11,188 nucleotides of DNA from an uncultured Polymorphobacter sp. GTDB taxonomy: Bacteria > Pseudomonadota > Alphaproteobacteria > Sphingomonadales > Sphingomonadaceae. The first letter of the stretch is position 1. Each line of letters opens with the position of its first letter. Below are positions 1 through 6,992 of this stretch, one piece after another. The DNA lies in the NCBI GenBank assembly GCA_937871645.1, contig CALMPZ010000070.1, forward strand, positions 1 through 11,188, read 5' to 3'. The notes beneath the pieces were generated by a model that did no database searches, was not told where the DNA came from, and was given only the letters and a program-made list of their open reading frames with translations. The position numbers and the translations under genes are program-made.

Positions 1-68
1 AGGCCTGCACCCCATTGTTTGGCGCGCTTCAATCGGGTGCAGGCCTCAGGCCTGCCCGCCGGAGGCCC

Positions 69-70
<2 letters not shown>
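1..70 (-). repeat. Palindromic intergenic repeat, copy 1 (cut by window edge)
   Basis: The visible part holds a left arm (1-12), a 22-base loop (13-34) and a right arm (35-59), followed by a flank CGGAGGCCCTT (60-70). The arms are complementary (GGCCTGCACCC against GGGTGCAGGCC), and the right arm extends further because the matching outer left arm lies outside the window. The loop matches the reverse complement of the loop of the copy at 3438-3533 at 18 of 22 positions, so the two copies are inverted relative to each other. The last two bases overlap the stop codon (TTA on the plus strand, 69-71) of the oxidoreductase. It resembles a REP/MITE-like element; I do not recognise a named family. 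Confidence 0.8.
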
Positions 71-1466
<1,396 letters not shown>

Positions 1467-1579
1467 GCGCAAGGTGTAGCGCGTTTCGGAGCGCGAGTGG
1501 TAGGCCCGCGGTTGATGAAGCGTTTGGGGCGGCGCGCAACAGGCTGCGCGCGCATGGCGTCCGGCCCCGGCCGCAACGA

Positions 1580-1609
1580 TTGACGTGCGCGACGGCCCGT
1601 GACAATTAT
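1580..1609 (+). promoter_or_regulatory. Candidate sigma-70-type promoter for the PEPxxWA-CTERM gene
   Basis: TTGACG (1580-1585, five of six matches to TTGACA) is followed after 18 bases by AATTAT (1604-1609, four of six to TATAAT). Transcription would start near 1616, about 20 bases before the ATG at 1636, and a G-rich ribosome binding site (GGGGG) sits seven bases before the start. The remainder of the 169-base gap between the divergent genes (1467-1635) shows nothing else I can name. This is pattern matching only. Confidence 0.4.
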
Positions 1610-1635
1610 TAGCTTGGGATTTTGGGGGCAGTCAT

Positions 1636-2493
1636 ATGGGCAATATTTCGACAGTATTTGCGCTTGGTTTGGCAATGGCCAGCCCGGCGGCGATGGCAGC
1701 GACGACATCGGTTTCGACTCATAGCGGCGGCAGCATCGCCTATGATGCGACGACCGCGACGTTGACCTTGACCAATGGCTCAGCCTCGGCCGCGTTGCGC
1801 AATTCGGCGACGCCAACTGGCGCGCCTGCCTATGTCGCAGGCTTCGCGACGCTCAAGATCGGCTTTGCGGCACCGTTGGTGCGTACCGACGAAGTTCGGC
1901 AAGTAGAATGGACGGGCAGCGGTCACCGCTATATTGCCAGTTTCCTTCGGGGTGTGGCGACGAACTTTGAATATTCAGTCGATTCGCTGCCTGACAGCCA
2001 AGGCCAAACAACGAATCTGCTCAAAGTGCAGTCTTTGTCGGGATTTAGCGTGCCATTTGTTTCGCTGAGTCAATTGTCATATTATTATGATTTCAATGGA
2101 GGCGTCACGGGAGTCGGTGTCGATCTGTACAATCCATATCATTATTACTATGATCTTTCTTTCATAGGCCTATTCGCGCCATGCAACTGTTATGATTCCT
2201 CGGCGCCGCTCGGACCGCGCATTACAACGTTCGCTGCGACCTCGGGTATTGCCGGTTATGTTCAGAATATATTCCGTCAGTCGAACGCGTTCACGCTGCG
2301 GGTCGACGATCGCGGCTATGACCTTTGGGATGTTACCACGTCGAGTGTATCGGAAGCCGATTCGTTCACCGAACTCAGCGGTGCCGGTTGGGGCCCGGCG
2401 GTGCCCGAACCGGCGAGCTGGGCGTTGATGATCGCCGGCTTCGGCATGATCGGCACCGCGCTGCGCCGTCAGCGCCGTCAAGTTGCAGCCTAG
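1636..2493 (+). CDS. Secreted PEPxxWA-CTERM domain protein, function unknown
   Basis: A 285-residue exported protein. A short signal peptide covers about residues 1-21 (hydrophobic core then AMA|A). The C-terminus has a textbook sorting signal: PEPASWA at 257-263, a hydrophobic helix of about 12 residues, then an arginine cluster (277-281). PEP-CTERM proteins are processed by an exosortase and delivered to the envelope or extracellular polysaccharide; the PEPxxWA variant is typical of sphingomonads. The body (25-250) looks beta-rich and matches no enzyme I recognise. It has two tyrosine-rich stretches (SYYYD near 148-152 and YHYYYD near 169-173) and a CNC motif (183-185). Codon use in the middle is markedly AT-rich compared with neighbours. 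It converges on the dehalogenase, with which it shares the stop palindrome. No exosortase gene is in the window. Confidence 0.88.
   Translation: MGNISTVFALGLAMASPAAMAATTSVSTHSGGSIAYDATTATLTLTNGSASAALRNSATPTGAPAYVAGFATLKIGFAAPLVRTDEVRQVEWTGSGHRYIASFLRGVATNFEYSVDSLPDSQGQTTNLLKVQSLSGFSVPFVSLSQLSYYYDFNGGVTGVGVDLYNPYHYYYDLSFIGLFAPCNCYDSSAPLGPRITTFAATSGIAGYVQNIFRQSNAFTLRVDDRGYDLWDVTTSSVSEADSFTELSGAGWGPAVPEPASWALMIAGFGMIGTALRRQRRQVAA
2490..2493. other. Shared convergent stop site (CTAG)
   Basis: The palindrome CTAG gives a TAG stop for the plus-strand PEPxxWA-CTERM gene (2491-2493) and a TAG stop for the minus-strand dehalogenase (2490-2492). The two coding regions therefore meet with a four-base overlap and no intergenic DNA, so no terminator fits between them. 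Transcripts from either side must end inside the opposing gene or run on. Confidence 0.9.
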
Positions 2494-3374
2494 CGCGCCA
2501 GCGTATCGAGCAATGCCGCGATCTCGGCCGGGCTGTCTTCCTGCAGGAAATGACCACCCGACAGAATGACGTGCGGCTGGCCCCTGGTGCCGGGGATGCG
2601 CGCCTTGAAGATGGCCTCGCCGCCCTTGGTCACCGGGTCGTTGTCGCTGAACGCGGTCATGAACGGCTTGTCGAACTTTTCGAGCACTGCCCACGCCGCG
2701 ATGTTCTCGGCGACCGAGCCATGCTCGGGGGTGACCGGCACCAAAGTCGGGAACTGGCGCGCGCCCTCCTTGTAGCTTTCGTCGGGGAACGGCGCGTCAT
2801 AGGCGGCGATTTCGGCCGGCGTCAGCTCGCGGCTGCTGCCCATGTTGAGCAGGCCGCCAATCGGCATTTCGGGAATCGTCTGGCTGAGATGCAGCCACGT
2901 CTTGAAGCCGTCGGACATCCCGGTACCGACCGGCAGCCCGGTATTGCCCGCGCACACAGCCTTGAAACGGTCGGGGTGTGCCGCGACCAAGCGCAGCCCG
3001 ATCAACCCGCCCCAGTCCTGGCAAAACAGCGTCACGTTCTTGAGATCAAGCCCCATGAACCAGCTGTCGAGCCAGCCGACATGGCGTTCAAAGGTATAGT
3101 CGGTGCGCGCCGCTGGCTTGTCCGAACGGCCGAAGCCGATCAGATCTGGCGCCAGCACGCGGTGGCCCTTCGTCACCAGCAGCGGGATGATCTTGCGGTA
3201 CAGATACGCCCAGCTCGGCTCGCCGTGGAGCAACAGGATCGGCGCGGCATCCCTCGGGCCCTCATCGACATAGTGCAGCCGCAGCTCGGTGCCCGGCAGC
3301 ACCATGTAGCGCGGCTCGAACGGCCAGTCGGTCAGGCCGGCAAAACGTTCGTCGGGCGTCCGCAGAATCTTCAT
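2490..3374 (-). CDS. Haloalkane dehalogenase, alpha/beta-hydrolase (HLD-I, DhlA/DhmA-like)
   Basis: Predicted to hydrolyse a carbon-halogen bond to give an alcohol and halide, in the cytoplasm or periplasmic side (no signal peptide seen). Counting from the ATG at 3377, the fold and active site read in order: HGEPSW (51-56) giving the oxyanion hole and one halide-binding tryptophan; QDWGG with nucleophile Asp121 and Trp122; the cap domain (about 155-215); FSDNDP with the catalytic acid probably Asp247; and GGHFLQED with catalytic His276. Length 294-295 residues is standard. Two ATGs lie in tandem (3377, 3374); I chose 3374 because the GGGAG ribosome binding site is five bases from it but only two from the first. 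The upstream palindrome at 3396-3416 suggests repression by a TetR-type regulator. Epoxide hydrolase is the main alternative, but the Asp-Trp pair and HGEP motif favour dehalogenase. True substrate unknown. Confidence 0.88.
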   Translation of the reverse strand: MKILRTPDERFAGLTDWPFEPRYMVLPGTELRLHYVDEGPRDAAPILLLHGEPSWAYLYRKIIPLLVTKGHRVLAPDLIGFGRSDKPAARTDYTFERHVGWLDSWFMGLDLKNVTLFCQDWGGLIGLRLVAAHPDRFKAVCAGNTGLPVGTGMSDGFKTWLHLSQTIPEMPIGGLLNMGSSRELTPAEIAAYDAPFPDESYKEGARQFPTLVPVTPEHGSVAENIAAWAVLEKFDKPFMTAFSDNDPVTKGGEAIFKARIPGTRGQPHVILSGGHFLQEDSPAEIAALLDTLAR

Positions 3375-3395
3375 CATCGCTCCCTGGGGTATAGT

Positions 3396-3416
3396 TATGA
3401 CACTCAGAGTGTCATA
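3396..3416. promoter_or_regulatory. Perfect palindrome upstream of the dehalogenase, TetR-like operator
   Basis: TATGACACT, spacer CAG, then AGTGTCATA: a perfect 9-base inverted repeat. The size and the TGACA…TGTCA arms are typical of operators bound by TetR-family dimers. On the minus strand it lies about 20 bases upstream of the dehalogenase start. It sits directly downstream of a TTGATA box (3415-3420, five of six matches to the -35 consensus), so a bound repressor would block the promoter. The -10 element is unclear (CATAAC at 3394-3399 or CTATAC at 3389-3394). No TetR gene is in the window, so the regulator would act from elsewhere. Confidence 0.6.
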
Positions 3417-3437
3417 TCAAATTCAGCGAGTCAAGCG

Positions 3438-3533
3438 AAGAGCCTCCGGCGGGCAGGCCAGAGGCCTGCACCCATTTGAAGAGCGCCAAACAATAGGGTG
3501 CAGGCCTCAGGCCTGCCCGCGCGGCAAGCCCTT
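3438..3533 (+). repeat. Palindromic intergenic repeat, copy 2 (complete)
   Basis: A long hairpin: left arm 3449-3473 pairs with right arm 3496-3520 over 25 positions with a single mismatch (A3460 against A3509), around a 22-base loop (3474-3495). Short outer flanks run to about 3438 and 3533. The arms themselves contain nested GGCCT/AGGCC palindromes, so more than one fold is possible. Copy 1 (1-70) is the same element in opposite orientation, as shown by the polar loop. There is no T-run after the hairpin in either direction, so it is not a classical intrinsic terminator, though it could block 3' exonucleases or slow polymerase. Its right end abuts and contributes to the stop codon of the thioesterase gene (3532-3534). 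Confidence 0.85.
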
Positions 3534-4335
3534 AGTCGTGAATCCGCAAAATCATCGACTGGCTCGCCGTCGCCATCAGCGTCCCGTCGCGCGCGAACAG
3601 GTGCATCCGGCCATGCACGAACCCGGCATGCGCGGCGTGGATTCGGATGTCGCACAGCACCCAGTCGGTTTCGACAAGCCCGCGGATGCGCAGCGTATTG
3701 TCGAGGCTGTTGCCGCCGGCCATGCGGCCGAGCGCGCTGCCGATGCCTGACGGCAGGAAGTCGGCGATGACCGCCAGCGTGACGCGGTCGATCGGCGTTG
3801 CGGGGTCGCGCGGGCGCACCCACAGCAGGCAATGGCCATCGTCGCTGGCGCCGCCTTCACGCTGCTTGCCGAAGCGGCCCTTGATGGCGCGTTCGTCGAA
3901 CAGCATGTGGATGTCTTCGCCGTCGCGCGCCCAGCTGTGTTCGCGCACCGGGCAATCTTCGGGCGCCGGCACGTTGGGGGCGACGGCCCATTGCTCCGAA
4001 ACATCGCCCGGCCGGCTGCCGAGCGCGGCGTTGACCGTCAGGATTTCGGCGTCGGCGACATGCGCGATGACGCGCGCCTGGCTGGTGTGCTTGCCCGACA
4101 CCGGCACCAGCACGTCAAGGTCCATCACCGACGGTGGGCGCGCATAGCTCAGATACTGCGCCGTCGCCCAGATCGTCGGGCGCTGCGTCGTCGCTTCAAG
4201 CGCGGCGACCGCGGCGGCCATGCCGGCGCCACCGAACAGGAACTGCTTGCCCGGCGGGCCGACGCTGATGCGCGGCTCGACCGCCAGCGTGTAGCGGAAC
4301 GGATTGTGCGTGGACTTGATCTCAACGAGCGACAT
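3532..4335 (-). CDS. TesB-like acyl-CoA thioesterase (double hotdog fold)
   Basis: A 267-residue cytoplasmic protein expected to hydrolyse acyl-CoA thioesters to free acid and CoA. The N-terminal hotdog half shows FGGAGMAAA (34-42) and the YLSYARPPSVMDLDVLV strand region (61-77). The C-terminal half shows ADFLPSGIGSALG (191-203), SLDNTLRI with Asp212 (the position of the TesB catalytic aspartate), and DGTLMATASQSMILR with Gln259 (the TesB catalytic glutamine). The length fits the family (about 260-290). The start is firm: ATG preceded at five bases by GAGGAAG (4341-4347), the best ribosome binding site in this cluster. The ATG overlaps the PssE stop by one base (TAATG), so it is probably last in the operon. 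Natural acyl substrate unknown. Confidence 0.85.
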   Translation of the reverse strand: MSLVEIKSTHNPFRYTLAVEPRISVGPPGKQFLFGGAGMAAAVAALEATTQRPTIWATAQYLSYARPPSVMDLDVLVPVSGKHTSQARVIAHVADAEILTVNAALGSRPGDVSEQWAVAPNVPAPEDCPVREHSWARDGEDIHMLFDERAIKGRFGKQREGGASDDGHCLLWVRPRDPATPIDRVTLAVIADFLPSGIGSALGRMAGGNSLDNTLRIRGLVETDWVLCDIRIHAAHAGFVHGRMHLFARDGTLMATASQSMILRIHD

Positions 4336-4829
4336 TAGTGCTTCCTCGAACCCGCGATAAACTTGCGGATGTTACCGATCAGTTCGGGCGACGCCGTCGG
4401 CGAAATCGGCGCCGGTACCGCCGCACCGCTGGCGAGCAGACGGTCGATTGTCGCGACCAGGTCATGCTCGTCGGTGGCGACATACAGCCCGGGGCGGCTG
4501 CCGATGCTCTGGCTCGTCCACACCTGATGGTCGGTATTGTGCTCGCCGAGCGCCTGCAACCGCGCCAGCATCAGCAACGGCTTGCCGGCCTCGATCGCGG
4601 TGATGATCGACCCCATGCCGGCGTGCGCCACGAACAATTGCGCTTCGGCGACGAGCTGGCGGTACTGTGCCGCCGTCGTCATGACGAAGCCCTGTGCGTG
4701 GCGCGGTTTATAGACGCCACTGCCGTACTGGATGGTTACCGGCACGTCGGGATGCGCCGCCGCCCAATTGTCCATGGCCTGTACCAGCCGTTCGAACGGC
4801 AGCATTGATCCGACCGAAACGAAAATCAC
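4335..4829 (-). CDS. pssE: PssE/Alg13-like glycosyltransferase subunit (GT28 C-terminal domain)
   Basis: A 164-residue single-domain protein corresponding to the C-terminal, sugar-nucleotide-binding half of a GT-B glycosyltransferase. It opens with IFVSVGSMLPFERLV (2-16), as Alg13/PssE proteins do. The donor-binding signature is AHAGMGSIITAIEAGKPLLML (68-88) followed by GEHNTDHQ (95-102). Such subunits work only with an Alg14/PssD partner that anchors the complex and binds the lipid-linked acceptor; that partner is the gene immediately upstream. In rhizobia PssDE adds glucuronic acid to a polyprenyl-linked sugar, but the donor and acceptor here cannot be told. The start is GTG, overlapping the PssD stop by four bases (GTGA), implying coupled synthesis of the two subunits. 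Confidence 0.85.
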   Translation of the reverse strand: MIFVSVGSMLPFERLVQAMDNWAAAHPDVPVTIQYGSGVYKPRHAQGFVMTTAAQYRQLVAEAQLFVAHAGMGSIITAIEAGKPLLMLARLQALGEHNTDHQVWTSQSIGSRPGLYVATDEHDLVATIDRLLASGAAVPAPISPTASPELIGNIRKFIAGSRKH

Positions 4830-5287
4830 AGCACGCTACCCCAATAGGCCGGGTCTTCACCGTGCGACAGGCCGGGCCATTGCGTGATCACCTGATGCGC
4901 GAAGCGCCGCGCGATCTCGCCCGACCCCGACAGCCGCTCGCTGTTGGCGATGCTGTCGATCCACAGCGTCCGCGCGCCGATCAGCCGGCCGAGCACCAGC
5001 GCCAGCAGCGGCGGCATCGCGCCGGTGGTGACGATGACTTGTGGCCGCACGCGCAGCACCAGCCACAGCATCTGCGCGACAACGATCGGCACGCGCCACA
5101 GCGACCGCCGCGACACGTCGACAAAATTGACATAGCGCTTCCCCGGCACGTCATCGGCCGAGCTGGCATGGACGCTGGCGTAGGTGACATCGCAGTCATC
5201 CCAGGCGGAGCGCATGCGCAACAGCTGTACCCAATGTCCACCGCCCGAAGCGATTGCGAGGAGCCGGATCGGCTTTTGTGCTGGCAC
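4826..5287 (-). CDS. pssD: PssD/Alg14-like glycosyltransferase subunit (membrane anchor)
   Basis: The partner of PssE, equivalent to the N-terminal, acceptor-binding half of a GT-B enzyme. From the GTG at 5287 it has 153 residues: LLAIASGGGHWVQLL (9-23) with the diagnostic GGGH loop, a hydrophobic segment of about 18 residues (64-82) likely to sit in or on the inner membrane, VIVTTGAMPPLLAL (84-97), and WIDSIANSERLSGSGEIAR (109-127). The start is uncertain. The longest frame opens at a TTG (5347) overlapping the stop of the luciferase-like gene, and another GTG is at 5311. I chose 5287 because AGGA lies nine bases upstream and the protein then begins just before the first strand, as Alg14/PssD proteins do. 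No other exopolysaccharide gene is nearby. Confidence 0.82.
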   Translation of the reverse strand: MPAQKPIRLLAIASGGGHWVQLLRMRSAWDDCDVTYASVHASSADDVPGKRYVNFVDVSRRSLWRVPIVVAQMLWLVLRVRPQVIVTTGAMPPLLALVLGRLIGARTLWIDSIANSERLSGSGEIARRFAHQVITQWPGLSHGEDPAYWGSVL

Positions 5288-5317
5288 GGGGCGGTTTCCT
5301 GGCTGCGTCACCCGCGC

Positions 5318-5347
5318 CTTAAAGGTCGGGCGTGGTGTTGCTGTCAA
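5318..5347 (-). promoter_or_regulatory. Candidate internal promoter for the pssD-pssE-thioesterase genes
   Basis: On the minus strand a perfect TTGACA (5347-5342) is followed after 18 bases by TTTAAG (5323-5318, four of six matches to TATAAT). The TGA inside the -35 box is the stop codon of the luciferase-like gene. Transcription would begin near 5311, leaving a leader of about 24 bases with AGGA (5300-5297) before the GTG at 5287. If real, it would uncouple the glycosyltransferase and thioesterase genes from the rest of the operon. Confidence 0.4.
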
Positions 5348-6354
5348 GCCGCCAGTGCTGCCAATGCAAATGCTTCGGCGACCAGTGCATAACTGCGGCG
5401 GCGTGCCTGATGGTCATACAGGATGTTGACCAGCATGACCTCGTCGGCGCCGTATTCGACGGCGGCGGCCTCGATACCGGCGCGCACCGTGGCGGGCGAT
5501 CCGGCGATGACCCGCCTGCCGGCGCGTGCCTGCGCCATTTCAGGGTGCTCGGCCAGCCACGCGGCGGCGGTTTCGGGGGACGGCACCGCGATCGACTTGC
5601 CCATCAACAAGTGCGCCAGCATCATCCGCGAACTCAGCGACAACCGCTCGGCCTCGGCGTCGGTTTCGGCGCATACCGTCCACAGCGCCACCATCGTGTT
5701 GGGTTCAGCGAGCGCATCCGACGGCTTGAACCCGGCGCGGTAGTTGCGCGTGTTGGCCGCGCCGAACCCGGCGATGAAATCGGCGAAGCAATACGGCAGC
5801 CCGAATTCGGCCGCCCAGGCGGCGCTGTCGGGCGAGGAGCCGAGCATCCACAATTCGGGCTTATCGCTGCCGCCGGGCAAGGTCGCCGCCAGCGGTGCAA
5901 ACGGATGGCCTTCGGGCAGATTGTCATCGAGATAGCCGCGCAGTTCCGCCAGCTGGTTGGGGAAGTCATTCGGCGCATGCTGGCGCCGGTCGCGCTGCAA
6001 TGCCACTGCGGTGCGCTGGTCGCTGCCCGGCGCGCGGCCGAGCCCGAGGTCGATGCGCCCCGGATACAGCGCGCTGAGCAGGCTGAACACTTCGGCAATC
6101 TTGAACGGGCTGTAGTGCGGCAACATGATGCCGCCCGACCCGAGCCGGATATGCGACGTCGCCGCCCCCAGCGCCGCGATCAGCACTTCGGGCGCCGCAC
6201 CGGCAAGCGCCGCCGAGGCATGGTGTTCGGCGACCCAGTAACGGTGATAGCCCAGCGCCTCGCAGTGCTGCGCGAGGTCGATGCTGTTGGCGAGTGCCTG
6301 CGCACCGGTACTGCCGTCGGGGATCGGCGTCTGGTCGAGTACCGAAAGTTTCAT
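5344..6354 (-). CDS. Luciferase-like flavin-dependent monooxygenase (LLM class, MsnO8/YhbW type)
   Basis: A 336-residue cytoplasmic TIM-barrel flavoenzyme of the bacterial luciferase family, which uses reduced FMN (or F420 in some groups) and oxygen. It starts with the group's usual MKLSVLDQTPIP. RYWVAEHH (38-45), IRLGSGGIMLPHYSP (69-83), RIDLGLGRAPGSD (100-112) and ELWMLGSSPDSA (167-178) are the family's conserved strands and loops, and IAGSPATVRAGIE (283-295) closes the barrel. This group is generally annotated as an alkane-1-monooxygenase-like or MsnO8 oxidoreductase with unknown substrate. I chose the ATG at 6354 because it overlaps the DUF1289 stop as ATGA; a GTG three codons upstream (6363) is possible. 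No flavin reductase gene lies in the window. Confidence 0.9.
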   Translation of the reverse strand: MKLSVLDQTPIPDGSTGAQALANSIDLAQHCEALGYHRYWVAEHHASAALAGAAPEVLIAALGAATSHIRLGSGGIMLPHYSPFKIAEVFSLLSALYPGRIDLGLGRAPGSDQRTAVALQRDRRQHAPNDFPNQLAELRGYLDDNLPEGHPFAPLAATLPGGSDKPELWMLGSSPDSAAWAAEFGLPYCFADFIAGFGAANTRNYRAGFKPSDALAEPNTMVALWTVCAETDAEAERLSLSSRMMLAHLLMGKSIAVPSPETAAAWLAEHPEMAQARAGRRVIAGSPATVRAGIEAAAVEYGADEVMLVNILYDHQARRRSYALVAEAFALAALAA

Positions 6355-6545
6355 CGTCGCCACCAGCGTTTGCGTGTTTCAAGTATGGCGCGCCGCTCGG
6401 GCAGCGCCGCGACTATCGCGACGCGCTCGGCCTCGCTCGCCAGCGGCCAGCGCGTGATTTCGTTGACCGTGCGTGCGCAACCTTCACACCAGCCGCTACG
6501 CCGGTCGATGGTGCAGACGTTGTTACAGGGGGAGGCGACGGGCAT
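6351..6545 (-). CDS. DUF1289 family small four-cysteine protein
   Basis: A 64-residue protein with the DUF1289 signature SPCNNVCTIDRRSGWCEGCARTVNEITRW (5-33). The four cysteines (7, 11, 20, 23; C-x3-C-x8-C-x2-C) suggest a bound metal ion or Fe-S cluster. The RT..EI..W core is typical of the family, whose function is unknown. The C-terminal half is a basic helix ending in KRWWRR. It begins 40 bases after the Rid gene and its TGA overlaps the start of the luciferase-like gene by four bases (ATGA), so the two are probably translated together. No strong ribosome binding site was seen before the ATG. Confidence 0.85.
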   Translation of the reverse strand: MPVASPCNNVCTIDRRSGWCEGCARTVNEITRWPLASEAERVAIVAALPERRAILETRKRWWRR

Positions 6546-6585
6546 GATGGCTTAGGTGGCGGCTTGGGTGCTTCATGGCAACCCC

Positions 6586-6984
6586 CTAGCCTGCCTGCTT
6601 CCGCGCCGTCACCTCGATCTCGATCTTCATCGCCGGGTCCATCAACTGCGCGATGATCATTGTCGCCGCCGGCAGCGCTGTGCCGAACGCGGCGCGCAGC
6701 ACCGGCCAGCAGGCTTCGAAATCGGCGCCGTCGGGCAGGATGTAGCGGACGCGGACGACGTCATCGAGGCTGCTGCCGGCGTCGGCGAGCGCCTTGGCGA
6801 TATTGGCGAGGGCGGTTTCGCATTGCGCAACGACGCCGTCGGCGAGTTTCATCACGCTATAGTCGTAGCCGGTGGTGCCTGAAACGAAGATCCAGTCGCC
6901 GCCGGCGTCAGGCACGACGACGGCGCGTGAATAGCCGATGGTTGCTTCGAACGTCGAGCCCGACGAAATCCGGCGGCGCTGCAC
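6586..6984 (-). CDS. Rid (YjgF/YER057c/UK114) family protein, lacking the RidA arginine
   Basis: A 132-residue one-domain protein with the chorismate-mutase-like fold of the Rid family: DWIFVSGTTGYD (30-41), AQCETALANIAKALADAGSSLDDVVRVRYIL (53-83), and MKIEIEVTARKQ (119-130). Family members usually form trimers, and true RidA deaminates reactive 2-aminoacrylate. The RidA active site needs an arginine in a P-x-R-(S/T) motif; here the corresponding stretch reads PAATMIIAQL (105-114) with alanine at that place. It therefore belongs to a non-RidA subgroup, and deaminase activity should not be assumed. The start is GTG at 6984, eight bases after the carboxypeptidase stop and without a clear ribosome binding site, which suggests translational coupling. 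Confidence 0.87.
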   Translation of the reverse strand: MQRRRISSGSTFEATIGYSRAVVVPDAGGDWIFVSGTTGYDYSVMKLADGVVAQCETALANIAKALADAGSSLDDVVRVRYILPDGADFEACWPVLRAAFGTALPAATMIIAQLMDPAMKIEIEVTARKQAG

Positions 6985-6992
6985 GCGCGGGC

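Noticed and set aside
2325..3479. Plus-strand 384-codon open frame opposite the dehalogenase
   Set aside because: The opposite strand has a complete alpha/beta-hydrolase with catalytic triad; this frame has no recognisable motif and ends in the repeat.
3449..3520. Hairpin as an intrinsic terminator of the minus-strand operon
   Set aside because: The stem is strong but no T-run follows in either direction, and the second inverted copy with a matching loop fits a repeat element better. A weak attenuating role remains possible.
5288..5347. TTG start for PssD at 5347
   Set aside because: It would give a 20-residue extension with no counterpart expected in Alg14/PssD proteins and no ribosome binding site; the GTG at 5287 has AGGA at nine bases. 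It is not fully excluded, because TTGA overlaps occur in operons.
5332..6555. Plus-strand 407-codon open frame opposite the luciferase-like gene
   Set aside because: It is Arg/Gly-rich with no domain signature; the minus strand encodes a clear LLM oxidoreductase plus DUF1289.
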